Part shown: in pieces, positions 35,001-47,101 of the stretch | How positions within the stretch are numbered: position 1 is the stretch's first letter | How the letters are laid out: the number at the start of each line of letters is the position of its first letter | Assembly: GCA_001510575.1 (NCBI GenBank) | Contig: LNGK01000004.1 | Location: forward strand, 3,780,667 to 3,844,666 | Source: Knoxdaviesia capensis | Taxonomy: Eukaryota; Ascomycota; Sordariomycetes; Microascales; Gondwanamycetaceae | Direction: 5' to 3' | Length of the DNA: 64,000 nucleotides | Translations under genes and position numbers: made by a program | The notes under the pieces: generated by a model | The model's input: the letters and a program-made list of their open reading frames with translations, nothing else | Database searches by the model: none | Told to the model about the DNA's origin: nothing

Positions 35001-35527
35001 AATGTGACTTTCTTTTTTTATGCTCTTTCGTGATCGTGTGCTACTAGTTTGTCTTTCTTCCTGTCGTTTGGGTGACTTGTCTTCTTATGTGGTTGTGGTC
35101 TTCCTGTTTGTTTTCGGGATATGGATGGGTCTGTCGGCGTTTGACTATGTCTAGACGATGGAGAATCAGTTGGGTTTATGGCGCCGCGACAGTCTCCTGG
35201 CCGGCTTCGTCTGTTTTGAGTGGGATATAAAAGGTCACGATATGGCATGTGTGGATGTTGACGAAAGGAACATATGTATCATTATATATACGTCTCTTGG
35301 ACTGAAAGAGATCATTGAAAGCCTCCATTCCCTCACCCGAAAAAGAACCAAACGCCTGTGTCGTTACGCAAGTACCCCCTTCAGCATTAAGATACCAACC
35401 AAGCCGGTGAACCCCTGAGATATCAAGTCCAACAAACCCCAAAAGCAATTGCACACATTAATCAAGACATAATAAGAAAAAAGCAGAACCGAAAATGATC
35501 ACGCATGATCAAGCATGATCTTCCCCC
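35001..35527. other. Convergent spacer
   Basis: 3' flanks of the HET gene (+) and the receptor gene (-). The first 40 bases after the HET stop are T-rich. No gene seen. Confidence 0.5.
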
Positions 35528-36786
35528 TCATACTGAAAGCTGTCGTGACCCCCGTTTGGGTGACGGGGGCAACGTGAGAGCCTGCTCTAAGGTAAACACG
35601 CTTTCATTCGACATCTCGGTTGGCGAGCGCTTGAGCACCGCCGGCGGAAACTCAGACGACTCGGACAGTCTCGGGCGGCCCAGCAGGCGATCGCGGCTGC
35701 GGCCGACCTCGCGCATAGTGGGCAGCAGCGGCGTCTGGCGCGGACCAACGTCGTCGGATACAGCGGCAGGCTTCTTGCGCGAGCCGCAGATGAGCGAGAT
35801 GAGCGGCTTGAGGGTCATCATGCAAGCGCACGAAATGGCGGTGTTGAGCTCGACGGCGGACCAGATGGCGGTGGGCACGCCCTCGTTAGACGGGTCCTTG
35901 CTGCGGCTGGACGAGATGAGGCTGGGGATGCGGTTGAGGCCGACGACGATGACGACGAGGCCCATGCTGAAGAGCACCAGCACGGAGAGCTTCTGGCGGC
36001 GCGCCATGCGCAGGCGGTACACGAACGGCATCGGCAGCATCAGGATGGCCAGCTCGGTCACCAGGTGCAGCGCGACGTCCGACCACGCCTTCTGCAGCGG
36101 GAAGCAGAAGCCGGTGCCGGGCGGGTAGGCCAGGCGGTCCCAGAACAGCGGGATCGGGTAGCAGACGAAGACGGCGGTGATGACGCTGAAGGCGGAGGCC
36201 AGGCCGACGAAGACCATCACCGCGTTGACGATGCGGGGGACGGCCGTGGCGGAGAGGACTTGGCGGAAGAGCAGCAGGATGGAGAACTTGCAGGCGACCA
36301 GCCCGGAGATGTAGGCGATGTTCGTGAAGTAGAAGCCCTGGATGCCGATGCGGATCTCGGTGGGTGTTGACTGCGTGAACGGCTTGCCTAGGTTGCCGTA
36401 CCAGACCTCTAGAGATTGGGAAAAGCAGTGTTAGTGGGGGACTTGGGGGAGGTTGGAGCAACGGGAGCTGGAGTAGACGTACGAACGATGTATCCGGCGG
36501 AGTGGCCGATTGAGAAGATCTAGAGCAGAAATGCGGCGTGTTAGTTACATGCTTTTTGCCCGCCGGGGTTCGGGACATCGCTCACAAGCGCAGCTAGGAT
36601 CACCCAGTCCGACGGACTGACGAGCCGGACGAGGAACGTCCGGGTGTAGCATCTCAGGCCGACGAACACGGTCGAGATGCCGAGGGTGATGAGGACGGCG
36701 ATGACGATCTGCTGGCCGTCGGCAGACGGCATCGGCGCCGGGATGCCGGATGTCGCCGACGGCGGCATCAGCGGGATGCTGTCCAT
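35528..36786 (-). CDS. Seven-helix rhodopsin-fold membrane protein (Pth11/SAT4 type)
   Basis: Exon 1 is 36786-36586, intron 1 36585-36520 (66 nt), exon 2 36519-36483 (37 nt), intron 2 36482-36409 (74 nt) and exon 3 36408-35528. Both introns have CTAAC branches and end CTAG. The product is 372 residues. TM1 is near 25-47 (QQIVIAVLITLGISTVFVGLRCY), followed by TRTFLVR and DWVILAAL/IFSIGHSAGYIV (TM2, joined by splicing). Family hallmarks follow: VWYGNLGKPFT, FYFTNIAYISGLVACKFSILLLF, CYPIPLFWDR, DVALHLVTELAILMLPMPFVYRLRM, QKLSVLVLFSMGLVVIVVGLNRI and AVELNTAISCACMMTLKPL. The C-terminal cytosolic tail is polar. No CFEM domain precedes TM1. Members are mostly orphan receptors; Pth11 acts in surface sensing in Magnaporthe. 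The ligand here is unknown. Confidence 0.9.
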
Positions 36787-38890
36787 GGTGGGAGTTCTGG
36801 CTTCCGGGTTTTGTCTTGTGCTGCCGATGTTGAAGTGAAGCTATATTGAGAACTATCGGTTTATGTTGTAGTATATTCTGTCCTTCGACGACCGAGCGTA
36901 TAGCGAGGAATATTAGAGGATTATGATAAAAGTAACATGTCAGAAAAGATTGAATGAAGAACAGGAAGAAAACAAAAAGAGGAGAAAGAAAAACGAGAGA
37001 AGGGCCCAAGTAAAAAGAAAAGAAGCCCGTCTCTGGACCTAGCGTGGCAATCAGCGGGGGTTCTCTGGTCCACCAACGAAGATCAGAATCCCTGGTATCA
37101 GAAACCCGAAATCCAGGAAATAAGAGAGGCCGTGGTCTCCTTTGGCCGTGATCCGGGTTGAGATGACAGCTGTGTACAGAGGAGATACCGGGTAAGTGCA
37201 GATAGACAGACGGGCAAGAGGTAGTACCGGATGAAGATAAGAACACAGACTGGTCTGGCAGAATGTGGACAAACGATCGCCCGGAGTACATGGTGGTCAG
37301 ATGTGAGATCGACACGTGAAGTCCAACGGCAGCGCCGGGGGAAGGAAATGGATGGGTGGGTGCCGGCGCAGGAAAACGGGAAACAAGAGGGGATTCAGTT
37401 TCAGCATGACGGCAGTCGAGAGAGAGAGAGAAGGCAGAGTGCTGCATGAGGTTGTATTGAGCTGCGGCTGCCTCAGCTGGCACTTACACGCCGGTTCTTG
37501 GGGATGCTTTCCCGTTCTCGGTGAGGCCGAACAACAAACCAGATATCGGATAGTGAACGAGTGAGGCACGGCCACACGGAGGATTGGGCATCCGGATGTC
37601 AAGACATGCAGTTTCCCGGAGACGTGAAGAAGATCGGGCTGAAGGGGAAATTAGAGGCTGATCGAAGTCGTCTCGTGCTGCAAGTCACAGCGTCTCCCCA
37701 GCCCAGATGAAGTTGTGTGGTCTTTATGCTTTGATGGGATGACGTGTGGCACAGTCCTGATCAGCTGGGCGAGGTCCCGTGTTATGCCTTGGTTCTAGAC
37801 TGTTTCTCTTCTCTTTTTCGAGTTCTGACGATCAGATGGAATGGCGCTGTTTGAAGCGTCTCGAAGCGAGGTCTGGTGATGGTGGGGGAGCGTTAGGGTT
37901 ACAGAATGTCGGCGCATTATGTGATGTTTCGATGTTGCGTCCACAGAGTCTCGGTGACGTGGGTTAAACCCTATTTCCCGTTCCGACAAGCCGTTGCGCT
38001 AGTGCAGGCACCCGACTAACCCAATCAGGCAAGTGGTGCCTCCAGCAGAGCTAATACGGTAAATACCCACTGTAAGCTCGGAGAAGCTTGCATGGATTCT
38101 GCGGTGTGAGTTTGACAGGCAGCAGAAACGCTCATGATAGTTACAGTACTCATACCGGAGAAATCTGGGAAAGCAGAGCTCGCTGTATCGGGAATGGGCC
38201 AGTGTACAGTACTGACTGCATGGATGGACAGGACCTTTGGGGCGTCTGTGACGGCGGGGTTTTGTGGAGAGTGTCGCTGTGATCCTGGCAGGTCAACTGT
38301 AGTAGTACTGCGGTCTGTCGCCGCCTGAACCGCCGCCGGGCTGGTTGTCATGGAAATGTTCCCTGTGCACATCGCAGGCAATTGGCGACAAGAATCGGAG
38401 ACTTATGAATGGTATCAATCTCTGTGGTGTGATGCCTATATATAGACCGATGACTAACCTACGAAGACTCAAAACAGAAGGACCAACTGTGCGAGTCAGG
38501 ACCGCAAGTACCTGAAGTTCTTCAAGTACTGTGAGTACCGCAGTAAATAGCGGCAAGTACATCAGAAAACCGGAGCTCTCTCCAAAAACCAGGCTAGGCC
38601 AGGGTCCGTCCCGCACACTAAACTATGATTACGTTGAAGGGAAGGAACTTTGGATTTGTTTCGCCCTTCGCTCCTGCCCACTTTGTTATCATAACCACCT
38701 CTGAACGCATCATCCTCTCTCCTCTTCCATCTTTCTTTCTCCTCTCTTATCTCATCTCGCTTTCTTACATCGTCGCATTCCATCCTCATCTACACTTCAC
38801 TGTCTTCTATCTACATACTTGTTTATTTTCTGCATCGCATCTATCTCTATATCCATCTTCCCCATCTCCGTTGTCCAAAGCCCCCCCAAA
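36787..38890. other. Divergent spacer between receptor and M18 genes
   Basis: No gene seen. It holds the receptor leader (36787 to about 37480), the word GGGTTAAACCC at 37961-37971, TACAGTAC at 38142-38149 and 38205-38212, and a TATA-like CTATATATAG at about 38437-38446. From about 38680 to 38890 a T/C-rich leader of the M18 gene runs up to its ATG. Confidence 0.5.
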
Positions 38891-40717
38891 ATGCGCGCTT
38901 CCGACCTCCCCCTCCGCTCGGCCCCGACTCCGGCCCCGGCCGCCGCCCCCGTGCAGTCGCCGGCGCAGCGCGCGTACCTGCTGGCCGATATCGCCCTGAA
39001 CACGGCGTTCCCGCCCGTGTGCCTGACGTGCCAGGCCCAGCTGACCATCGCCCAGCGCCAGAAGGTGTCGATTGCCTCCTCCGGTACCGGCTGCTCGCTG
39101 TGCGCCGTGCTGGCCGGCACGCCCGAGTCGTACACCCAGCCGTTCTGCGACTTCCTGACGAACAACCCCACGGTCTTCCACACCACCGACTATTTCAAGG
39201 CCAAGTTTGCCGCCGCTGGATTCACCGAGGTATGTGTCCTACTCCAGCTCGACGGAGCTCCTGACCGCAACCTCGGAACTACCGCTGACGCATTGCCTCC
39301 TTCCCTCCCCTCCGAAACAGCTCTCCGAACGTGATAACTGGGTCGGCACCATTGTGCCCGGCGGCAAGTACTACCTCGAACGCAACGGCAGCTCCGTCAT
39401 CGGCTTCACCGTCGGCGCCTCCTACAAGCCCGGTAACGGCATTGCCATGATCGCCGGCCACATCGATGCCCTCACCGCCCGCCTGAAGCCCGTCAGCGCA
39501 AAGCCCAACAAGGCTGGATACGTCCAGCTGGGCGTTGCTCCGTATGCCGGAGCGCTGAACTCGACGTGGTGGGACCGTGATCTGTCGATTGGTGGCCGTG
39601 TTGTGGTGCACGATTCGAAGACCGGCAAGACCCAGACCAAGCTGGTCAGCCTTGGATGGCCGAGTACGTTCCGCCCCCCCCCCCAGATCTTTCATCATCG
39701 TTGAGGAACCCCCAATTCTAACCCTGTCCTCATTCGCATTGCGTCCTAGTTGCCCGTATCCCCACTCTCGCTCCCCACTTCGGCGCAGGCATGCTCGGCA
39801 ATAACAACGCCGAGACCCAGGCGGTCCCGATCATCGGCCTCGACAACAGCGACATCGCCAGCGCGGACGCGCCGGCAGCCGCGCCCAAGCTGCTCGGCCC
39901 GGTCGGCTCGTTCGTGCACACGCAGCCGCCCAAGCTGGTGCGGCTGATTGCCGGCCAGCTGGGCATCGCCGAGGCGCAGTACGGCAGCATCGTCAACTGG
40001 GAGCTGGAGCTGTTCGACTCGCAGCCGGCGCAGACCGGCGGCATGGACCACGAGTTCATCTTCGGCGGCCGCATCGACGACAAGCTGTGCAGCTGGGCGG
40101 CGCTGCAGGCGCTGCTGGCCGCCGAGACCGCCTCGACCGACGCCGTCATCAAACTGGGCGCCTTCTTCGATGACGAGGAGGTCAGCTCGCTGCTGCGCCA
40201 GGGCGCGCGCGGCAACCTGCTGCCGCACGTGGTCGAGCGCACCGTCGAGGCGCTGGCGGCCGCCGCCGGCACGCCGTTCGGCCCGGGCCTGGTCGGCCAG
40301 ACGCACGCCAACTCGTTCCTGGTGTCCAGCGACGTCACGCACGCCGGCAACCCGAACTTCTTGCAGGACTACCTGCCGGAGCACGTGCCGCGCCTCAACG
40401 TCGGCGTTGTGGTGTCGACCGACAGCAACGCCCACATGACCACCGACGCCGTGTCCAACGCCATCATGACCCGCGTCGGCGACCTCGCCGGCTGCACCAC
40501 CCAGCGCTTCCAGATCCGCAACGACTCGCGCTCCGGCGGCACCGTCGGGCCCATGCTGTCCAGCGCCATGGGCGTGCGCGCCGCCGATGTCGGCATCCCG
40601 CAGCTGAGCATGCACTCGATCCGCGCCACCACCGGCTCGTTGGATCCCGGCCTGGGCGTCAAGTTCTTCAAGGGCTTCTTGGACAACTGGGCCACTGTTG
40701 ATGCCGAGTGGGCGTAA
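38891..40717 (+). CDS. M18-family metallo-aminopeptidase (aspartyl / vacuolar aminopeptidase)
   Basis: Exons are 38891-39229, 39321-39663 and 39750-40717; introns of 91 and 86 nt have CTGAC and CTAAC branches. The product is 549 residues. The enzyme removes N-terminal residues with a two-zinc centre; yeast relatives Ape1/Ape4 work in the vacuole after cytoplasm-to-vacuole transport. Catalytic blocks are present: GHIDAL (His160 and Asp162, where most relatives read HTDSP), FIFGGRIDDK, FFDDEEV (general base and ligand glutamates), LVSSDVTHAGNPN (ligand Asp) and IGIPQ-type GIPQLSMHSIR (ligand His). FCDFLTNNPTVFHTTDYF begins the usual M18 body. The first 80 residues carry two CxxC pairs (Cys44/47 and Cys68/71). 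It converges on the SPX-EXS gene, 283 bp between stops. Confidence 0.92.
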
Positions 40718-41000
40718 CCATCTGCGCCTTTTGACGCGGATGTTGATGGGAATATGTGGATGAGATGGAATGTTTTGTTTGATACCGGCTCAACGTTATT
40801 ATCTGTATGCGAAGGCACTGTTTTTTCTTTTGGTGGTGTTCCCTAGGCAAGTGATTGGAGTAGAAAGACTTTGAAAGGGTATTAACATTACAGTTCTACA
40901 CAACAGCTAGTTTCAAGCAGAGCAAATATACCAAAACATGGAAAAACAAATGACCCAAACTCCCCCAAGTCCCATCTATTGACGCAATGGAGAGGCACGC

Positions 41001-44000
41001 CTACGGCCGCGGCAAATCCACACCTTTACCATGCGTCCCCCGCTCGGCCGCCTCAAGCGCCGCGATCTCATCGACATCCGAGAACAACGCATCATCCTCC
41101 TCCTCGTCGTCATCATCATCGTCGTCATCATCATCGCTGTGTCCCCCGTTTCCACGGCGGCCATCGCCGGTGTCGTCTGCCAGGCCGTTGCCGGTCGCGG
41201 TATCCGGGCGCCGCTTCTTCTCGAAATCCTGCCGGTGGGCTTGGGCCAGGATCCGCGAGATCGACATGGCGGTGTCGGCCCGGCCGCCGCGGTGCCGCAT
41301 GGTCGGGGTGCTGGGCGCTCCGCCTGCGCTCGGTGCGGCGCCGGTGGTGGTTGCGGTGCCCGCGCCTCCACCAGTCGACGCACCAGCGCCGGGGCTAGGT
41401 CGGCCGGCAGATACCGTGCCGTGGCGAGAGGGAGCCGAGGGCCGTGGGGTGCCACCGAGCAGCGGCGAGTCCTCCAGCATATCCTGGGCGGCGACGCCGT
41501 CAAGGTCACCATCCGGCCCGCCGGCACCGGTAAGGGTGCCGTCAGTCTCCCCGGCCGCCTCTTCACCCGTGCTGTCCTCCTCCTCGTGCAGGTGGTACGG
41601 CAACGGCACGTCGCGGGACGCCTTGTACTGGGCAACGTTGGTGCAGTGCTCGTTCTCGACGCGGATGAGTGCCCACATGCCGCGGCGGATGACTTCAGCC
41701 ATGGAGATGACGAAGGATGCCAGCGCTGCGTGCCGGCTAGTTGTGAACAGGGCATAGAAGACAGCTGCAAAGCGGAGAATCGGATCGATCACCATGATGA
41801 CGTAGTACACCCAGGTGCGCTTCAGTCCTAGGATATCGCGGAGCAGGTACTTCCGCGCATGGGGCTGCATGACGGAGAAATCCATGAACAGATCCCAGAT
41901 GGCGGTGTAGAGACCGTTCACGAGGGCGAAGACCATGAACAGCGCCATGTTCCCCGTAGAGTTGTGAATGCGGTAGATCGACAATGTGACAGCGGCCAAG
42001 ATACTTGCGGTGTATTTGCCGCCGTTGACAAGGTGGGGGAACACATTCTTCGTGTCGTAGTAACGGCGGAGACACTGGAGGAAACGCCAGATCGGGGGGA
42101 GAGCACCGAGAAAGCCGAGAAGTCGAGAGTGGCTGGAGGAGCACAGTGGCGGGTTGTGCCAGTTGTTGGCATACAGGCAGAAGAACAGCTCGATATTGCA
42201 GGTGGCGTATGTAAGAGAACAGTAGATATCACCAAGGAAAAAGTCCCGGAACTCAACGGGGTAGAGACCAGCAAGAAGCAACCGCCACTGCAGATGCATA
42301 GCCATGTTAGTGAGTACTCTGAGAGATCAAGACGAGTCATGGAGAGAGAGATAGGGGGAAGCACACGTACATGCGAATATATAAACCAGCTCCGAGACCG
42401 GCTGCGGAACACCGGAGCCGGTAAGAAGACGATCACCGCCGTGAACCCAATCAGGACGATGGGCCAGTACAGAAACATAGCATCGCCACCAACGCGCTCA
42501 AAGTTCAGCCACATGGTGACTCCAAGCGCCAGCAAAAAGAAACTGGGAAACTCCGCCAGCTCACGCCAATCCAGCTGGTGTCGCGGATCAAACTCGAAGA
42601 TGAACGGGTAATTAATGCGGTTCATCTTCCAGATTGCGCAGTCACCACAGAAGAGGAGCAGAATCAGAAGCATCAGGAAGTACCCGCCGTATAGCTGGAA
42701 GAGGTACGTGGTGCGTTCATGCAGCAGTCCCAAGTCCCCAGACCCGGGGCCAGACTGGTTCAGGAGGCGAATGCCGCACGCCAGGCCCTGGACACAGCAC
42801 ACCAAGCCGGAGCCCAGTAACAGGCCGATGTTGAAGGCGTTCTCCGAGTGTCCGCCGTGCTCCTTGCCGAGGCTCCGCAGCTTGCTCGCCGCAATCTTGT
42901 GTTGGCCGCGCTCAAAGTAGCGCGCGTACAGGTCCTCGACCGCCGCAATGTGACCGTCCAGAACGTCGCTGCGCACAAACCACGCCCGGCTGACCTTCTC
43001 GTTCATGTAGCGGAAGGGCGGCCGCGCGTTGACGGCCTTGTCGTACTTTTTGTTGAGCTTGCGGAAGGCGGTGCGGTTGAGCAGCGCGTAGGCCTTGAGA
43101 AGTTCGAGGCTGCGGTAGAACTCTTGAAGCGCGAGCTTGAGCTTGCGCTTGGCTGTTCGGTAGGGGACGTCGTGGCCCGGCGGTCGGCGAATGTAGTCGC
43201 GGCGGGCGTCGTTGGAGGCCGAGCCGGCAGCCGCGGGGTTGGTCTGGGCTGAAACCATCGGTGTGCCGGCCATGTGCTGCAGGGCCTTGGAGTTGGGCCC
43301 GGGGTGGTGCATCGAGTTACGCACCGAGGTGACCCATTTTCCATCAACAGCCCATTTATTCGGTCTTCCACCACCAGCCGTGGTTGGGTGAGCGGCTTCG
43401 CCAGATGGCCCGAAGATGGCTCCGCGTGCCTCGGCCTCCTTTTTCTTCTTCTTGAGGTCGGCAAGTTCTTGTATGCGCAGGTTGCGCATGGTGTGAAGCT
43501 GATCCCGAAGCAAGGCAAGCCGGCGGCCCGCTTGATCCTCTTTCTGGCGATAGAAAGTCTCGACTTTGTTGAGCTCCGAGTCCATGAACTTGAAGAACTG
43601 TACCTCTCGCTCGCGCACAAGATCCAGAGCCTGCAGGTTGATGTCTCCTTGAGACATGCCGTGACCAGCAGCTCCGGGCTGGGCGGTGGTTATAGAAGCG
43701 ACCGAGAACAGGCGGCGGAGTCCGACAGGAGAGGGATACGAAGGTTTACCGACCACAGCCATCGATGCCGACCGTTTCGCCGGCTCTGGTGCGGACTCAG
43801 ATGCAGCTCGTAGGGAAGGTGTTGGTTGTGGAAAGTGGCTACGGGCACGGCCAACGGCGCGCCGCAATCGAGACGAGGATGCGGTTGCCGCGGGGGCTTC
43901 TGCGGGAGGGGTAGGCGGTATTGGAGCTTCGATGATGGGCGGCATAGTCATAGCCGGACCGGGTAGCTGGAACTCGGCATGTCGAGATCCACTATCGATG

Positions 44001-44692
44001 CGACGAAGGGGAGATTCCGCGCCGGGAGGAGTTGCGACAATGCTGCCATAGTGAAGGTATGAAGAGGGTGGAGACATTCGCGCAGATCCGGAGTCTGTTC
44101 GGCGGCTGGCAGGGAGGATTGAAATCGGACCTGACGGGGTTTGGAGCGGAGTCAGCGGGTCTACGGAATCATCGGCTTCGTTATAGCGGCGGCTGGGAGC
44201 GATCGAGCTCCCTGGGCCGCCGGCCCCCGAGGCGGCGCCCGGTGTCGGGGCTGTTGAGCCCTGGCGGCCGTTCCATGACGGCGGAGAGAAATTGGTCGAC
44301 CGCTGGCGGAAGGTTAATGGCGTCGACGTGTGATTAATGGCGCGGGAGACATTTTTGATTAATTTCTTGCCGGCTTTGTAGTCGAGATACTTGGCCCTCC
44401 ATTCTAGAGAGAAAGATGTTGGGGTTAGTTTGGAGGTTAGGGTTTAACCCAAATGGACTGTCAGCATCGTGAAGGTGAATCAAGACAAACTCTCCAAGGG
44501 CACACGAGACAACAACCGCACTGTGTCATTCCCGCACCGCGCCGCAGACAGAAGAGGCCTGATCTCTAACACAGCCTGAACGCAACCAGAACCAGTATAC
44601 GACTTGAGACAATCCCAAAGGAGCACATCAATATTGCACGGCAGAAACTCACCTGGCACAAGGCCTTGGTCAAGCTCTTTGGCAAACTTCAT
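41001..44692 (-). CDS. SPX-EXS domain protein, SYG1/XPR1-type phosphate exporter
   Basis: Exon 1 is 44692-44653, intron 1 44652-44404 (249 nt), exon 2 44403-42371, intron 2 42370-42288 (83 nt) and exon 3 42287-41001. The product is 1119 residues. The SPX domain, which senses inositol pyrophosphates, is split: MKFAKELDQGLVPEWRAKY.DYKAGKKLIK (1-32), a disordered insert, helix DLVREREVQFFKFMDSELNKVE (about 274-295), a second insert, and the basic helices TAKRKLKLALQEF and KLNKKYDK (about 430-468). After several membrane helices the EXS domain includes YYDTKNVF, ATLSIYR-like segments, YTAIWDLFMDFS and LRRTWVYY-like wording; WRLLLAGLYPVEFRDFFLGD is completed at the second splice. In the family this part exports phosphate (XPR1) or signals (Syg1). 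The last 250 residues are polar and end in an aspartate/glutamate run. Confidence 0.93.
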
Positions 44693-46489
44693 GGTGCAGC
44701 CGAGACCGGCATGAGACAATCCACACGATCAACCAGAGAGAGAAAAGAGGGATTCAGTAGTGCCGTGCCACACACACATTCAGCGGCTGCAGAGACTGGA
44801 TGAGATTGTGGCTGGCCTGCCGATCATGGCTCAGAAACGCAAATCGAGAGAGAGGGATATAACAAGAGAGATGATCAACTAGCGCGCACGAAACCAGAAA
44901 AAGAAAAACGAGGCCAGCATTCAGCATGCTGCCTTTCTCGGGAAGAAGAGAGTGGCCAACGAATATCAGAACCGTATTAGGAAGATGGAGTATGTAAGGA
45001 GGAGAAAATACAAGAACATGCAACAAGAGCAGAAGAAGAAGAGCTCCCAGATGATGCGGAAAGAGCGACGCATCGCACTTCCTTCTGCGGTAAATTTTTT
45101 GGCCATAAATCTGGTTAGACCCGAAAATCAAAATGCATGTCGCGATACTTTCGGTCGTGCATATGCAATTTGGAAGGTGCCGAACCTTCCAGCGCTGATT
45201 GGCTGCATCTCGGTGAGCATGATCTCTTCGGAAGGCATTGTCGGTGAGACTTGAGTCGTTCGTTCCTTCTAACATTGAACTCGCTCGTTCTCTCACAGAG
45301 ATCGAAGCTGGACGATTTCAGCCCCATCTGATAAGATTGTTAAGTTGCATCTGCCGATGAGAACGCACTTTCGGACTCCAAAACACGTTGTATTCATGAA
45401 ATGGTGATGGCTTCTTTTCTTCTTGGTCTTCTCAGCCTTGATTTTCGTTTCTCGGAGGTCCGAATTAGGCCCTCTCCCAACAATAGGGTTTGTGATATTT
45501 ATTTTATTTTGTTTTTAGGGTCACACAGACAAACAAAAAACCTGCAGGTTTTGCGTGGAGTGGCTGCGAGTGATGTCACCAACCATTGCCACATTCATAA
45601 CATGCAAAAATTCTTCACAAGCTGTTGTTGTGGCGGCAGCCGCGTCGATAGCCTCGACGAGACTTGGACCAAAAATAGCAGGGTGACGTTCTCGGAGATC
45701 TGGAGACAGCAATGCCCCCCGCCTCTTCCATAACTCTACAGTACTCGTTCCTCAACGAAAGGGCCCTCTCTCCCTCCTCCATCTTGCCGGCGCGAACGAG
45801 GCTGAAACGGCGGGAATAAGCGACGCCGGGATTGTGGCCGTGTCTGGGCGGGGCCAGCGGATCAGGGCTAAGGCGAGCGGGCAAACAAGCTCGAGGGTTT
45901 GCTTTTCAGCTTGACACATCTTGGCCCACAGAAGTGATAGGAACCTGTGGTGGAGCACGATGGAGAGGAGCGGCCGAAGCTATACAGTCAATGGCCTCCA
46001 GTCCGCCCCTCCTATGAATCAAATTACACGTATCTCTCGCTGTGTTTGCTCCCTCTGTTCGGGATCTCCTTTTGGTCTAGTGGGGCCGGGCCAGGGCAGC
46101 GTCATCGGGAATCTAGATGGTTGCCCCCCTTTTTCTAAATCGTCTTCCGGGCTGGGCCAATGATACGGTCGGGCCCATGGTGGGTGGCAATACCAGTCGA
46201 AGTCTTGTAACAGATAACTCTGGCTGGTTGTGACTGGCATTACTCGGGGCCGTGTTGTTTCCGGGCCTGACTGTTGTGGCCGTGAGTGGGAATTACGTAT
46301 AGACAGACGTGCGTGCAGGCCAGAAGTGTCGATCCGGGGGAGACTCTCCAAGCTATAAATACCGTCGGTCCCAACCTTGGGAGCTTTGCTGTGTTGTCTG
46401 TATCTTTCCTTCCTCAATATCACAGTCGACTTCATTCTCTTGACAGCATCTTCTCTACGTTCTTTCCCACACCACATATACAACTCACA
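44693..46489. other. Divergent spacer between SPX-EXS and CipC-like genes
   Basis: No gene seen. It contains TACAGTAC at 45736-45743 and the CipC-like promoter near its right end. A purine-rich stretch (about 44960-45070) is probably part of the minus-strand gene's 5' region. Confidence 0.5.
46354..46360 (+). promoter_or_regulatory. TATA box of the CipC-like gene
   Basis: TATAAAT lies 136 bp upstream of the start codon, followed by a T/C-rich start region. Strong TATA boxes are usual for inducible stress genes. Confidence 0.55.
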
Positions 46490-47101
46490 ATGGGTCACCA
46501 CAGCATGGGTAAGCTATCTCGCCGGCATGCTATCTGCTAGACACAAACGCACACACACATGTATATATCTATATATACATGTATGTATGTATATCTCTTC
46601 CGTGTCCCTCCCGTCTAACATGTCTCCCCTTCTCGCAGAAGAGTCCCGCGATGCCCGCGACCAGGTGTACGAGGGCGGAACCCACGAGTCGAAGTGGACC
46701 CACGAGCTTCTTGCCGGCGGCGCCGGCTTCGAGGCCATGAAGCTGTTCGAGGACCACCAGCGCAATGAAGGCAAGGCCGTGTCGCACGGCTTTGCCAAGG
46801 AGCTGCTGGCCGGCTTCGCAGGTGCCGAGGTCGACAAGCTGTTCGAGACCAAGGGCCTCAACTTCCTCGACAAGGAGAAGGCCAAACGCCAGGCCAAGGA
46901 GCACGCCGAGCAGCTTTACGACCAGTCGTACGGCAACGAGGAGCACTACAACCCGTAAGTGTTTCTCTCTCTCTCTCCGCATGGACTTACCCCAACCCGG
47001 CACACTTCGATGTTGGGACCGAGCTCGGCCTGCTTGCTAACTGCTTGTTATTGCTCTTATCCAGTGAGAACTCCCGCCGCCACCAGTCGATGGACTACTA
47101 A
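46490..47101 (+). CDS. CipC-like stress/antibiotic response protein
   Basis: Exons are 46490-46508, 46639-46954 and 47065-47101. Introns of 130 and 110 nt both have CTAAC branches. The product is 123 residues and starts MGHHSMEESRDARDQVYEG. The family is named after the concanamycin-induced protein CipC of Aspergillus nidulans; members are small, soluble, abundant under stress and of unknown biochemistry. Two related segments are visible: SKWTHELLAGGAGFEAMKLFEDHQ and HGFAKELLAGFAGAEVDKLFETKG, which suggests an internal duplication of the ELLAG..G.E..KLFE unit. The C-terminus is charged (AKRQAKEHAEQLYDQSYG). The first exon encodes only six codons plus one base. A microsatellite of CA/TA steps lies in intron 1. 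Confidence 0.92.

Noticed and set aside
37051..37483. Minus-strand frame continuing upstream of the receptor gene (up to 312 residues)
   Set aside because: It lies in the leader of the receptor gene in a different frame, with low-complexity serine/phenylalanine content and no membrane protein features.
39746..40615. Minus-strand 289-residue frame antisense to the M18 gene
   Set aside because: Shadow frame; composition biased to valine, alanine, glycine and arginine with no motif.
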